64,000 nt of DNA, taken from assembly GCA_900596015.1 (NCBI GenBank), contig UVIF01000023.1, positions 558,001-622,000 on the forward strand. The letters run 5' to 3'. Position numbers and translations under genes: made by a program. Origin of the DNA: Pseudomonas viridiflava (GTDB taxonomy: Bacteria; Pseudomonadota; Gammaproteobacteria; Pseudomonadales; Pseudomonadaceae). The notes below the pieces were generated by a model. That model ran no database searches, had not been told where the DNA came from, and saw only the letters and a list, made by a program, of their open reading frames with translations. The first letter of the stretch is position 1, and each line of letters starts with the position of its first letter. Positions 19,335-27,899 of the stretch are shown here, in pieces.

Positions 19335-21481
19335 CAGAAGTTGTAGGTGACGCCGGTGAACGCGCCGAAGCCGTCCCCCGGATACAGCGCTGCGGTGTCC
19401 TGCCCCTGAGCGTTGTAGCCCGGTACGATGGCGGTCACGTAATCCTTGTCGCCGAGGTTTTTCAGGTCCACGTAGGCCTGCCACTTCTTGCTCGGCGCGT
19501 CGTAGCCCAGGCGGGCGCCGAAGATCGTGTACGACGGCGCGCTGAACGTGTTGGCGTAGTCCACCGCGGTGCTGGACGCGGAGCGAACGTTGACGCCGGC
19601 GTAGAATCCACTGGCGTACTGGTATTGCAGTTCGGCCTGGTAGATGTGCTTGGGCAAGCCCGGCAGTTCGTTCTTGCTGAACGCAGGGTCGTGGCGGTAG
19701 TAGAAGTCGTTGAGGGTGTAGGCCTGGCGCCAGCTGAATACATCACCGTTGCTGCCCTGCCAGAGCTTTGTGGTCAGGCCCGCTTCGATACCCTGGTGGA
19801 TGGTCGGGGTGGCGTTGGATGTCGAGACAATCGCTGCGCTGGTGCCGGTGGCGGCGGCAATCTGAGTCGTCAGCAACTCGTTCTTGACCCAGGAGCGGTA
19901 CAGCACCAGGCTGCCGTCGAAACGCTCGGACTGGCCGCGGATACCGAATTCCACGGTGTTCGCGGTTTGTGGCACCAGCGGCTTGATGTAGTTGTTGGTT
20001 ACCCCGGAGTTGGAGATCGACCACGAACTGGGCGGATCGATGGAGCGGCTGACGTTACCGAATACTTGCAAGTTTGGGGTCAGTTCAAAACGCAGCCCGG
20101 CGCGCGGTGCCAGGGACCAGTCGTCGTAGTCGTAACGCGTGGGAAAGCCGCTGGTATTGGGCCGATCGCTGAAAGACACGTCGATGTCGCGCTTGATCTG
20201 GATCGCCGAGACGCCGGTGGTCAGGTACAACCGATCGGTCAGGCCCAGGTCGTTGCCGACGGTGAACACATGGTCGAAGGAACCGTCATATTTGACGTTT
20301 TTCTGCAGGAGGCCAAGGTCCTTGTCGCCGCGATAGGTCTTGGCGCCTGCGTTCAAGTGCTCGGTGCTGGTGAGGCCAAGAGTGGTGGTGCTGTCGAGGC
20401 CGAACAGCTGGTCGTAGAGGGTGTATTTGAGCGATGCGTTGATGTCGCTCCAGTCCCAGTAGTTGGGGTTGACCGTGCTGCGACGGTTCAGGATCTGCGG
20501 ATAGTCGTGGTAGCCCACGCCGAATTCCAGGGTGGCGTCGTCGTCGAAGGTGTAGGTGGTCTTGCTGGCTACCCAGGTAGAGCCGCGTTTGGTCGAGTCG
20601 CCGCGGCTGGCGCGCGTGGCCGCGTTGGTCTGGGTGCTGTCGTGCTTGAGCTGGGCGCGCGTCAGCGCACCGGCGTTCTCGTGAAATTCCTCGCGGTAGC
20701 GCACGATCAGACGAGTCTGAAGTTTCGGGTTGAACCGGTAGCCGAAGTTACCCACGACTCCCTTGGACTTGCTGAAGGTGTAATCCTGATAACCATCGCG
20801 TCGAGCGTTGTCGAGGCTGACGAAATAGTCTGCATCACCGACCACACCGCCGGTGCGCAGGGTCTGTTTCTGCCAACCGAAACTGCCGCCTTCCAGTTTG
20901 ATCTGGCTGCCCGGCGCGCTGTAGCCGGTATGGGTGATGAAATTGATGCCGCCACCCAGAGACAAGGCGCCGTACTCGAAGGCATTGGCGCCACGCAGGA
21001 TCTCGGTGTACTGCAGGCCCTGCCCGTCCAGCAGCTCGTACGGAGTACCGCCGGCGCCGGTCAATGCCAATCCGTCGAAGAGGAACTTGGTGCCCTCGCG
21101 GAAGTAGCCCGGTGATGCATTGGCGCCGGAGCCGCGGATGGAAATCTTGACCGCGTCGTTGCCACCGGCCGATTGCGCATACACGCCAGGCTGGTACGCC
21201 AGAGTGTCTTCGAGGCTGGCGGAGCGCCCTTTGTCGACCTCGGCCTGTTCGACCAGGCTGGTGCCCCCGGGCACTTCCTTGAGCTGGGCACGGGACTGCT
21301 CGACCGGCGTCGCCTTGGCGGCCTGCACAGTGACCGTTTGCAAACGTTGCTCTGATGTATCGGCGAAGGCAGGAGCGACAGTGAACAACAGGCAGGCACT
21401 CAGGCCTGAAGCGAATTCGGTATAGCGATAGGCGGTACTGCGCCGACTGTTCAACGACGGCGTGTAGGCATGTAACTTCAA
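19334..21481 (-). CDS. TonB-dependent outer-membrane receptor, first gene of operon B
   Basis: The 715-residue receptor has a signal peptide ending near APAFADTSEQ, a TonB-box-like QTVTVQA stretch, a plug domain (VKISIRGSGANASPGYF, GLQYTEILRGANAFEYG) and a beta barrel ending in GVTYNF. I chose the TTG start at 21481: GGGAG lies 8 nt upstream, and the sigma-54 promoter at 21578-21593 places the transcript start near 21567, which excludes an in-frame ATG at 21601. The gene is coupled to the binding-lipoprotein gene by a TGATG overlap. No Fur-like site is seen. It is a paralogue of the receptors at 21910 and 27900. A sulfur compound ligand is inferred. Confidence 0.88.
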   Translation of the reverse strand: MKLHAYTPSLNSRRSTAYRYTEFASGLSACLLFTVAPAFADTSEQRLQTVTVQAAKATPVEQSRAQLKEVPGGTSLVEQAEVDKGRSASLEDTLAYQPGVYAQSAGGNDAVKISIRGSGANASPGYFREGTKFLFDGLALTGAGGTPYELLDGQGLQYTEILRGANAFEYGALSLGGGINFITHTGYSAPGSQIKLEGGSFGWQKQTLRTGGVVGDADYFVSLDNARRDGYQDYTFSKSKGVVGNFGYRFNPKLQTRLIVRYREEFHENAGALTRAQLKHDSTQTNAATRASRGDSTKRGSTWVASKTTYTFDDDATLEFGVGYHDYPQILNRRSTVNPNYWDWSDINASLKYTLYDQLFGLDSTTTLGLTSTEHLNAGAKTYRGDKDLGLLQKNVKYDGSFDHVFTVGNDLGLTDRLYLTTGVSAIQIKRDIDVSFSDRPNTSGFPTRYDYDDWSLAPRAGLRFELTPNLQVFGNVSRSIDPPSSWSISNSGVTNNYIKPLVPQTANTVEFGIRGQSERFDGSLVLYRSWVKNELLTTQIAAATGTSAAIVSTSNATPTIHQGIEAGLTTKLWQGSNGDVFSWRQAYTLNDFYYRHDPAFSKNELPGLPKHIYQAELQYQYASGFYAGVNVRSASSTAVDYANTFSAPSYTIFGARLGYDAPSKKWQAYVDLKNLGDKDYVTAIVPGYNAQGQDTAALYPGDGFGAFTGVTYNF

Positions 21482-21511
21482 AAGTATTGCTCCCACCCAA
21501 TGAATATAAGG

Positions 21512-21539
21512 CGAGCTTCTATTGGTATAGTCGGACTCG
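21512..21539 (-). promoter_or_regulatory. Leader motif shared with the receptor gene at 27900
   Basis: On the minus strand, CGACTATAC-N-AATAGA is flanked by GAG and CTC arms. The same element occurs at 30032-30059 with 23 of 28 bases identical. It lies 31 bp before the TTG start, compared with 33 bp before the ATG of the other gene, and within the predicted 5' leader. Its function is unknown. Confidence 0.5.
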
Positions 21540-21577
21540 GTGATGAGGTCTGCGACGCCATCGATAACGTTGTAGAC

Positions 21578-21593
21578 TGCAGTGTTCGTGCCA
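21578..21593 (-). promoter_or_regulatory. Sigma-54 promoter of operon B
   Basis: On the minus strand, TGGCACGAACACTGCA matches the -24/-12 consensus TGGCACG-N4-TTGCA except for one T to C change. GG and GC are ten bases apart. The predicted transcript start near 21567 leaves an 86-nt leader before TTG 21481. Confidence 0.75.
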
Positions 21594-21703
21594 ATCGCCA
21601 AGTGCCCTGAACAGGGAACTTCACTGATATCAGATAGCGGCTGGATGTTTGAAATGGCCTCAACTGCTTAATGACTGCTGTTCCAGCAACACTTATCATC
21701 GTT

Positions 21704-21898
21704 GTGGGAGCGGGCTCTGCCCGCGGAGAATGTCCCGCAATACACCAGACACACCGCAGCGCCCTTTTCGCGGCCGACGACCGCTCCTACCACGATAGGC
21801 AAATGACCCTGTAGGAGCGGTCCGTGGCCGCGAAGGGCGCGATTCGGTATGCCTGACACACCGCAGCGCCCTTTTCGCGGACGACGACCGCTCCTGCG
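21704..21898. repeat. REP element cluster between two receptor genes
   Basis: A copy of GTGGGAGCGGGCTCTGCCCG lies at 21704. It is followed by inverted and direct variants (GTAGGAGCGGTCCGTGGCCG near 21811) and two copies of the flank ACACACCGCAGCGCCCTTTT, at 21746 and 21858. The cluster sits downstream of the receptor gene at 21910 and upstream of the operon B promoter. Together with the promoter and leader sites it accounts for most of the 428-bp gap 21482-21909. Confidence 0.85.
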
Positions 21899-21909
21899 CA
21901 GGCATTGAA

Positions 21910-24105
21910 TCACCGGAAACTGTACTGCACCCCGGCATATGCGCCGAACCCATCCCCTGGGATGATTGCCCGCACATCATTGCCGCCGGCATTGAACGCC
22001 GGACTGATGGACGCGGCATACTTCTCGTCCGTCAGGTTGCGCAGGTCCAGATAGACATTCCAATCCTTCTTCGGCGAGTCCCATCCCAGGATCGCGCCCC
22101 ACAGGTTGTAGGAGCCGGCATCCTTGGTATTGGCAAAGTCCATCGGCGTCTTGGACGCGTAGTAAGTGTTCACCCCCACATACACGCCATTGCTGAAGTC
22201 ATAACGCAGCTCAGCCTGATAGTTGTGCTTGGGAATACCCGGCAACCGATTGCTGCCGAACTGCTCGTCGTCACGGTAGAAGAAGTCGCTGTAGGTGTAG
22301 GACTGACGCAGGTGCAGCGCATCGCCGTCGTTCTGGTACAGCAGAGAATCCAGACCCAGTTCCACACCCTGGTGAATGGTCTTGCTGGCGTTGTATTCGG
22401 AGGTCAGTGCATCGGCGCCCGAAGTCGCCTCCCTGATGATCACGGAGAGCAATTCATCCTGCACATGGGAGCGATAGAACGTCAGGTCCCAAGTGTTGTT
22501 GCCCAACTGCCCACGGGTACCGAACTCCAACGTATCGGCAATCTGCGGCTCAAGTTTCTGCCCACCGGAATTGAGCCCGGTGGCCGGCCCGGACGTGAAC
22601 ACCTGCGCACCGGACACATAAGCCCACGATTGCTGCGCCTCGACCGTGCGACTGAGGTTACCGAACAACTGCCAGTTGGGGTTGATCTGATAACGCACAC
22701 CCACCCTGGGCGCGAACTCCCAGTCGTTCTTTTCGATGGGGTTGTTCGGGTTATCGGCCTCGCCACCCACCGGATACGACACCTTGGCCTTGCGCTGGAA
22801 CTCCACGGCGGAAAGTCCTGCACTCAACCACAGTGTGTTGTCGATCCATTCGGTTTCATTGCTGGCGCTCAATACGGTATCGGACCCTTCGTATTCGGCC
22901 TTGCGCACCAACGCGCCGGACGGCAGGTTGGCGGTGATACCTGAAGGAATCCGCACTTTGGTCTTGGCATAGGCATTCAAATGCTCGGTCCGCAGCACGT
23001 TGAACCGGGTGATGCTGTTCTTGCCGAACAGGGTATCCAGGCGGTCGTATTTCAAACTGGCGGAGTAATCGCTGAAGCCCCAGGCCGTGCGATTGACACC
23101 CTGTCGCGCGTCGATCGGATAGTCGTGGTAGACCAGCCCCACTTCCAGATTGGAATCGTCATCGAAGGTGTACTGGGTCTTGCTGGCGACCCAGGTCGAG
23201 CCTGGCTGTTTGCGATGGGCGCGTACGTTCACGCTGGCCGGGTTGGCTTGTTCGGGGTCATCCTTGAGTTGCGCGCGGGTGATATAACCCGGCGTCTCGT
23301 TGTCGGTGGTTCGGTAGCGGTAGTACAGACGGGATTTCAACTGCGGCGAAAACTGATAGCCGACGTTGCCGACAAAACCGGCGCTCTTGCCTTGGGTCTG
23401 ATCTTGAAAGCCGTCCGACGCCGAGTCGGTGAGGCTGACGTAATAGTCGAGCGGACCCAGCACTTGCCCCGAACTGATCTGACGTTTTTGATAACCGTAA
23501 CTACCGGCTTCGTAGCGCACTTGCAACGGCGCGGAGTTGTAGCCGGTCTTGGTCACGTAGTTGATCGCACCGCCCAGATACAACGAGCCGATATCGAAGG
23601 CGTTGCCGCCGCGCAGCACTTCGGTATGGCTCAGGCCCAGCGGCTCGAACAGTTCGTAGGGAGTACCGCCAGGCCCTGACACCGGCAGGCCGTCGAACAG
23701 GTAGAAAATACCGGCGCGGAAATAACCCACGCCCTTGTTGATACCCGACCCGCGAATGGAAATCCGTGTGCCGTCGTTACTGCCGCCACCCTGAGTGGCA
23801 ATCACACCGGGCTGCAGCGCGAAAATATCGGTACTGGTCGACACGCGACCTTTTTCGATGGCTGCCGAATCGACATAGTTGACCCCCCCCGCCACCTCCT
23901 TCAATGCCGCTTCGGCACGCTGGCCTTCGTCGAGCCTGGCGCCCTGAACGACCACGGTACTGAGCTGACTGCTTGGCTTCTGCTCGGCCGATTCGCTGAC
24001 CTGTGCGGCATGAAGTTGACCGATAAACAGTAATGTAGCCCCAGCGCCCAGCGCCGACGGCAAACGACTGCGTGCCATAGTTCTTGCAATGACTTCCCCG
24101 TTCAT
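21910..24105 (-). CDS. TonB-dependent outer-membrane receptor (stand-alone)
   Basis: This 731-residue receptor has a signal peptide ending near GQLHAAQVSE, a plug domain (TRISIRGSGINKGVGYFRAG, GLSHTEVLRGGNAFDIG) and a barrel. It is a paralogue of the receptors at 19334 and 27900. The C-terminus reads GVQYSFR: an extra arginine follows the phenylalanine that normally ends such barrels. ATG 24105 has GGAGCAGGGA just upstream. A near-consensus sigma-54 promoter lies at 24179-24194. The gene has its own promoter and REP elements follow it, so it is probably monocistronic. The ligand is unknown. Confidence 0.88.
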   Translation of the reverse strand: MNGEVIARTMARSRLPSALGAGATLLFIGQLHAAQVSESAEQKPSSQLSTVVVQGARLDEGQRAEAALKEVAGGVNYVDSAAIEKGRVSTSTDIFALQPGVIATQGGGSNDGTRISIRGSGINKGVGYFRAGIFYLFDGLPVSGPGGTPYELFEPLGLSHTEVLRGGNAFDIGSLYLGGAINYVTKTGYNSAPLQVRYEAGSYGYQKRQISSGQVLGPLDYYVSLTDSASDGFQDQTQGKSAGFVGNVGYQFSPQLKSRLYYRYRTTDNETPGYITRAQLKDDPEQANPASVNVRAHRKQPGSTWVASKTQYTFDDDSNLEVGLVYHDYPIDARQGVNRTAWGFSDYSASLKYDRLDTLFGKNSITRFNVLRTEHLNAYAKTKVRIPSGITANLPSGALVRKAEYEGSDTVLSASNETEWIDNTLWLSAGLSAVEFQRKAKVSYPVGGEADNPNNPIEKNDWEFAPRVGVRYQINPNWQLFGNLSRTVEAQQSWAYVSGAQVFTSGPATGLNSGGQKLEPQIADTLEFGTRGQLGNNTWDLTFYRSHVQDELLSVIIREATSGADALTSEYNASKTIHQGVELGLDSLLYQNDGDALHLRQSYTYSDFFYRDDEQFGSNRLPGIPKHNYQAELRYDFSNGVYVGVNTYYASKTPMDFANTKDAGSYNLWGAILGWDSPKKDWNVYLDLRNLTDEKYAASISPAFNAGGNDVRAIIPGDGFGAYAGVQYSFR

Positions 24106-24178
24106 TCCCTGCTCCTGCTTGACTCATATAACACCGCCCTGAAAAAAGACGGTGCTTATTTATTGGCAACAGGGTGAT

Positions 24179-24194
24179 AGCAGAGAGCGTGCCA
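24179..24194 (-). promoter_or_regulatory. Sigma-54 promoter of the receptor gene at 21910
   Basis: On the minus strand, TGGCACGCTCTCTGCT matches the -24/-12 consensus with a single T to C change, and the GG-GC spacing is ten. The predicted start near 24168 gives a 63-nt leader to ATG 24105. Confidence 0.75.
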
Positions 24195-24340
24195 GCTATT
24201 GAGCTGCTGAAACTCGTTAAAACCGTGCGTTAGAGCGGCCAAGTGGCCGCCAGCACACACTTGCTGATGGACGACTGCCTTGATTCGAACACTTGAACTT
24301 CACTACAGCCTGGTCAACAAACACCCGATATCGATCATCC

Positions 24341-24476
24341 GTGGGAGCGGTCATCGGCCGCGAAGGCTTCACCGCCACTTGCCTGACACACCGCAGCGAT
24401 CCTTTCGCGGCCGCGGACCGCTCCTACAAAAAATACGATCGCACTCATTGGTGGGCGTGATCATCGTCCGCGAAGA
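24341..24476. repeat. REP element cluster
   Basis: GTGGGAGCGGTCATCGGCCG at 24341 and its inverted partner CGGCCGCGGACCGCTCCTAC (ending 24426) flank the ACACCGCAGCG element. A degenerate third copy ends near 24476. The cluster lies between divergent receptor and mgtC-like genes. The remainder of the 486-bp gap 24106-24591 holds the sigma-54 promoter and the possible leader ORF. Confidence 0.8.
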
Positions 24477-24523
24477 ATTCTTCACCTATTTATCGTGAAC
24501 AATAAGCGCCTGGAGTCGTCAGC

Positions 24524-24652
24524 ATGCCTATCGTCAATTTGGAACCCGACGCCAACGACGGCGGGTTCCACTCTTACCAAGGAGGTCAACCATGCTCACC
24601 GATTGGGAAATGTGTATCCGCCTGCTGCTGGCTGCCCTGCTCGGCAGCCTGA
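24524..24652 (+). CDS. Possible 42-codon leader ORF overlapping the MgtC-family gene
   Basis: An ATG at 24524 with GGAG eight bases upstream opens a 42-residue frame (MPIVNLEPDANDGGFHSYQ...). It crosses a potential GGAACCCG/CGGGTTCC hairpin, passes over the ribosome site of the next gene and stops 61 bp inside it. Enterobacterial mgtC leaders also contain regulatory short ORFs, but no sequence similarity is claimed. It may be chance. Confidence 0.3.
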   Translation: MPIVNLEPDANDGGFHSYQGGQPCSPIGKCVSACCWLPCSAA

Positions 24653-25266
24653 TCGGGCTCGAACGCGAGCGGCTGCTGTGGGCCGCCGGCCTGCGCACCC
24701 ATATGCTGGTCTGCGTGGGTTCGTGCCTGCTCATGATCGTATCGTCGTTCGGCTTTCAGGATGCCCTGGCCATGGCGCACACCGAACTCGACCCCTCGCG
24801 GGTGGCGGCGCAGGTGGTTTCAGGTATTGGTTTCCTGGGCGCCGGCTCGATCCTGCTGCGCGGCGAAGTGATTCGCGGACTCACCACGGCGGCCAGCCTC
24901 TGGACGGTCGCCGCCATCGGCCTGTCGGTAGGCGGTGGGCTGTACGTGGTCAGCACCGCCGCCACCTTTATCATTCTGGTGATCCTGATCGCCATAAAAC
25001 CTATGGAGCGGGTCTACCGCAACCGCGTGCAGGTCCATGTCATCAAACTGATCGCCCCGTCGCAGACGCTTTCCCTGAAAAAGGTCAACGAAGTGATGGG
25101 CAACCGCGCGGGCAAGGTCAGACAATTCATCGTCGAAAAAGGCAATCGTGACGACACAGACAGCATCACCATCGAACTCAAACGCACTTCAGGCGCGCAG
25201 GCCAAGCAGATACTGGAGCAACTGCTGACCATCGACGGGGTTCAGGAGGATGCTTCCAGCCAATGA
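24592..25266 (+). CDS. MgtC/SapB-family membrane protein
   Basis: The 224-residue inner-membrane protein has the MgtC family signatures GSLIGLERERLLWAAGLRTH (17-36), VSGIGFLGAGSILLRG near 75 and GLTTAASLWTVAAIGLSVGG near 95, with about four or five helices in the first 140 residues. A soluble C-terminal ACT-like region follows (QVHVIKLIAP onward). Members modulate F1Fo ATP synthase or help adaptation to low magnesium and acid, mostly known from pathogens. Start ATG 24592 has an excellent AAGGAGG. The gene ends facing the Nudix-GNAT fusion gene. Confidence 0.88.
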   Translation: MLTDWEMCIRLLLAALLGSLIGLERERLLWAAGLRTHMLVCVGSCLLMIVSSFGFQDALAMAHTELDPSRVAAQVVSGIGFLGAGSILLRGEVIRGLTTAASLWTVAAIGLSVGGGLYVVSTAATFIILVILIAIKPMERVYRNRVQVHVIKLIAPSQTLSLKKVNEVMGNRAGKVRQFIVEKGNRDDTDSITIELKRTSGAQAKQILEQLLTIDGVQEDASSQ

Positions 25267-25377
25267 TGTTTCTGGTCGTCAAGTTGCAACGGCGTGAACT
25301 CCATACCGATGCTCGGCATTGGCCCATGTTTCGCCATGACGAACGACATACAGCTGCATGAGACCTACCCCGCTCAG

Positions 25378-27375
25378 TCAAAGACGGCCGCTGTACCGGA
25401 CTTCCTGCAATTTCATCCCGCCGCGTTCGAGCGTCCGTCGTGTTTCCGGCTCCTCGGCAAGTCCAGCGGCTTGATAAAACCTGATCGCCCGTACGTTTTC
25501 GACCAGTACCCACAGCGTGACTTTTTCATAGCCCTGCTCGGCCAGCCAGGCAAGGGCCGCTAGCCATAGCCGCCGCCCTACTCCGGCCCCCCAGTGTTCG
25601 GCCAGTACATACACAGCCATCACTTCGCCTACCCGCTGAGGGTCTGCATCGTGGTCGCGGCTGGGCCCGAACGATATCCAGCCGACGACAGCGTCCGCCA
25701 ACGAGGCGACCTGCACTTGCGAATCGTGCCCTGTGATGCTCTGTTCCCAGTTTGCCTGTCTCTGCAGCAAGGTCTGATCCAGTCCGTCCAGATAAGCTTG
25801 ATCCATCAAATCACGATACGCCTGCTGCCAACTGCGGATATGCACATCAGCGATCTGCGCCGCATCTTCGAATGCTGCAGGCCGCACTACGGGCCAGTTG
25901 AACACCAGCGTGTCACACACCCCGAAGACATCGGATCGACGATCGCCGACCAAGGTACGAACCAGACGAAACCCGACCGACTCCGCGAGCTGGCGGCTGG
26001 CGGTGTTGGCCGAAGACGTCGTCAGGTACAAACGTGTTCCAGACAACTGGGCAATCAGTGCCGTCAATGCTTCGCGCATCAAACCCCGACTCTGAAATGA
26101 TTGGTTCGCCCAGTAGCCTATCTCGTGGGAGCCATCGGCCTTGGGGGTGAAGCCGATACACCCCACCAGTTGCTGCGGGTGCTCGCGAGTCAGCAGGAAG
26201 AACTTTTTCTCCGCATCGTGGCGGACGAAATCGCTCTGCGCTCGCTGCAGGGTGTCCAGCGTATCGGTCAGTTCCCAGCGTGGCCGGCTCCAAACCAGAA
26301 ACAGACGATGGGTTTCGTAACTCGCGTTCAAGGCATCCGCCAAGAGCTGTGCCAGGGCAACATTCGGGGCGACTATTTCAAGACGTGGCGTCTGCACCAG
26401 AGGCGGGATCAACTGGTTGCGATAACGCACAAGCGACAGAGATTCCCCATCCTCAACCACCGTTCGCTCGCTGCCGGGTTCGCGGACGAACCCAATGGCC
26501 TGATAGAACCCGATTGCCCGCTCGTTCCCCGCCAATACCCACGCGGTCACGTCGGTGTAGCCGTCGCGCGTGAGGTTTTCCTGGATGACCTGCCACAACC
26601 GGCGACCCAGACCTTGCGACCAGACCTCGGGCAGCAGATTGATAGCGCGCAGTTCGGCCGTAGCCGAGCCCGCCTCAGCATCCCTGCTGGGCCCGAACGA
26701 GGCCCAACCCAGGACTTGCCCGCTTCGCTCTATCACCCACAACGACATTGTCCGCTGAACGATCGCCTCGCGCAGCAGTTTTGCCCGCTGATCCAGCTTG
26801 TCTTCGAGCGCCAGCAGGTAGGACGGTGAAAGAAGGTCTTGGTAGGCCGCCTGCCAGGCGGCCAGATGAACGCTGGCCAAGGCGCGCGCATCCGTGCTGG
26901 CCGCAACGCGAATCACCACAGGAGAGGCCGCGCTGTCGGACTTCGAAAGCAACTCTTTCAGGTTCTCGGGCCATACGGTTTCTTGCGTAGACTGGAGCTC
27001 GTCAGCAGACCACCAGCGACACTCGGCAACGACTTCGACTTCCTGCGGGGTCCACCCTTCACGAGACAGCTCCTGCAGTGGGACGCGTACGGCAAAATAC
27101 TGCTCCAAACCACGTACGTATTCTCCATCAGGCATCTGCATCACAAAATCCCGCTTGGCGACAACAGGACCTGCCGTCACAACGTGAATTCCGGTTTCCT
27201 CGTGTAGCTCCCGTATTGCCGCCGACGCGAAGGATTCACCTTCCTCGACGCCACCGCCTGGCGTGGCCCAGTAGTCCTGCCCCGCCAACGGTCCGGCCGT
27301 ATGGTGAAACCTGAAAAGAAGAACTCTCTCTTCTGGATCAATCACCAACCAGCGCGCTGCCTTGCGCTCTCGCAT
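25378..27375 (-). CDS. Four-domain fusion: Nudix hydrolase plus three GNAT acetyltransferase domains
   Basis: One uninterrupted 665-residue frame carries a Nudix domain (1-145) with the perfect box GGVEEGESFASAAIRELHEE. A GNAT domain follows (about 152-320), then a RimJ/RimL-type GNAT (about 326-495) and a third GNAT (about 498-665). GNAT 1 and GNAT 3 are internal duplicates: both have GW-SFGPSRD, G-GRRLW and RAI-FYQA-G motifs. The acetyl-CoA loop signatures are present in both. ATG 27375 is preceded by GAGAGGATG. It is probably cotranscribed with the single-domain Nudix gene upstream. Roles in modifying a small molecule, nucleotide or antibiotic are possible, but no substrate can be named. 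Confidence 0.85.
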   Translation of the reverse strand: MRERKAARWLVIDPEERVLLFRFHHTAGPLAGQDYWATPGGGVEEGESFASAAIRELHEETGIHVVTAGPVVAKRDFVMQMPDGEYVRGLEQYFAVRVPLQELSREGWTPQEVEVVAECRWWSADELQSTQETVWPENLKELLSKSDSAASPVVIRVAASTDARALASVHLAAWQAAYQDLLSPSYLLALEDKLDQRAKLLREAIVQRTMSLWVIERSGQVLGWASFGPSRDAEAGSATAELRAINLLPEVWSQGLGRRLWQVIQENLTRDGYTDVTAWVLAGNERAIGFYQAIGFVREPGSERTVVEDGESLSLVRYRNQLIPPLVQTPRLEIVAPNVALAQLLADALNASYETHRLFLVWSRPRWELTDTLDTLQRAQSDFVRHDAEKKFFLLTREHPQQLVGCIGFTPKADGSHEIGYWANQSFQSRGLMREALTALIAQLSGTRLYLTTSSANTASRQLAESVGFRLVRTLVGDRRSDVFGVCDTLVFNWPVVRPAAFEDAAQIADVHIRSWQQAYRDLMDQAYLDGLDQTLLQRQANWEQSITGHDSQVQVASLADAVVGWISFGPSRDHDADPQRVGEVMAVYVLAEHWGAGVGRRLWLAALAWLAEQGYEKVTLWVLVENVRAIRFYQAAGLAEEPETRRTLERGGMKLQEVRYSGRL

Positions 27376-27450
27376 GTCATCCTCTCTCTCTCTGCTATAA
27401 CTGCGTTAAATCCTGCAGACGGTGTGTGCTGCGCCTACAGATCCCAGAAA

Positions 27451-27864
27451 TCATTCGCGACAGGTTTCGACCGCCAACCGGCTACGCAATAAATGCAGTG
27501 CGTCTCTGAAAGTCTTATGCCATCGCTCATCGGGCTGGCTGGCAAGCCGGTGCCAGAAAAAACGAAAACGATGTCCTTGGTCGTCCTGACAATAATGCAC
27601 CCAGTGATCCGCAAGTTCACCAGTGGCTTCGCATTGATGAAACATCCATATCTCACCGGTGCCTGTGTAGTGCCAGGTACCCAAGTCAAGCACCACCCTT
27701 GATCGAATGCCCGCCTCTTCGAATAATTCGCGAACAGCCGCCGCGGCCGAAGTCTCACCCTGCTCTATGGTCCCTTTCACCAACTGCAGCCCTGCTAGAG
27801 GGTGCTCGAAGGCGAGAACCTCCAAGCCTTCTCTATAGCGGATGACCACCGGGCAAGCCTTCAT
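27451..27864 (-). CDS. Nudix hydrolase
   Basis: The 137-residue protein has a complete Nudix box, GTIEQGETSAAAAVRELFEE followed by AGI, at about residues 31-53. Such enzymes hydrolyse nucleoside diphosphates linked to another group, using Mg2+. ATG 27864 has GAGGG upstream. It starts 35 bp after the receptor gene stop and ends 75 bp before the Nudix-GNAT fusion, with no terminator in either gap, so the three genes may form one transcript. The substrate is unknown. Confidence 0.85.
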   Translation of the reverse strand: MKACPVVIRYREGLEVLAFEHPLAGLQLVKGTIEQGETSAAAAVRELFEEAGIRSRVVLDLGTWHYTGTGEIWMFHQCEATGELADHWVHYCQDDQGHRFRFFWHRLASQPDERWHKTFRDALHLLRSRLAVETCRE

Positions 27865-27899
27865 TCGGGTCCCTCATGCATCGTCAAAGCAGGGCCCTA

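Noticed and set aside
21482..21601. Longer N-terminus for the operon B receptor starting at ATG 21601
   Set aside because: The extra 40 residues have no ribosome site, would precede the signal peptide, and the codon lies upstream of the predicted sigma-54 transcript start. TTG 21481 has GGGAG and matches the leader spacing of its paralogue.
21594..24304. Shared GAACTTCACT upstream of two receptor promoters as an activator site
   Set aside because: The 10-mer occurs at 21616 and 24295 with a GAACA just before, but the distances to the promoters are very different (about 23 and 100 bp) and no copy precedes the third gene. This is too weak to call.
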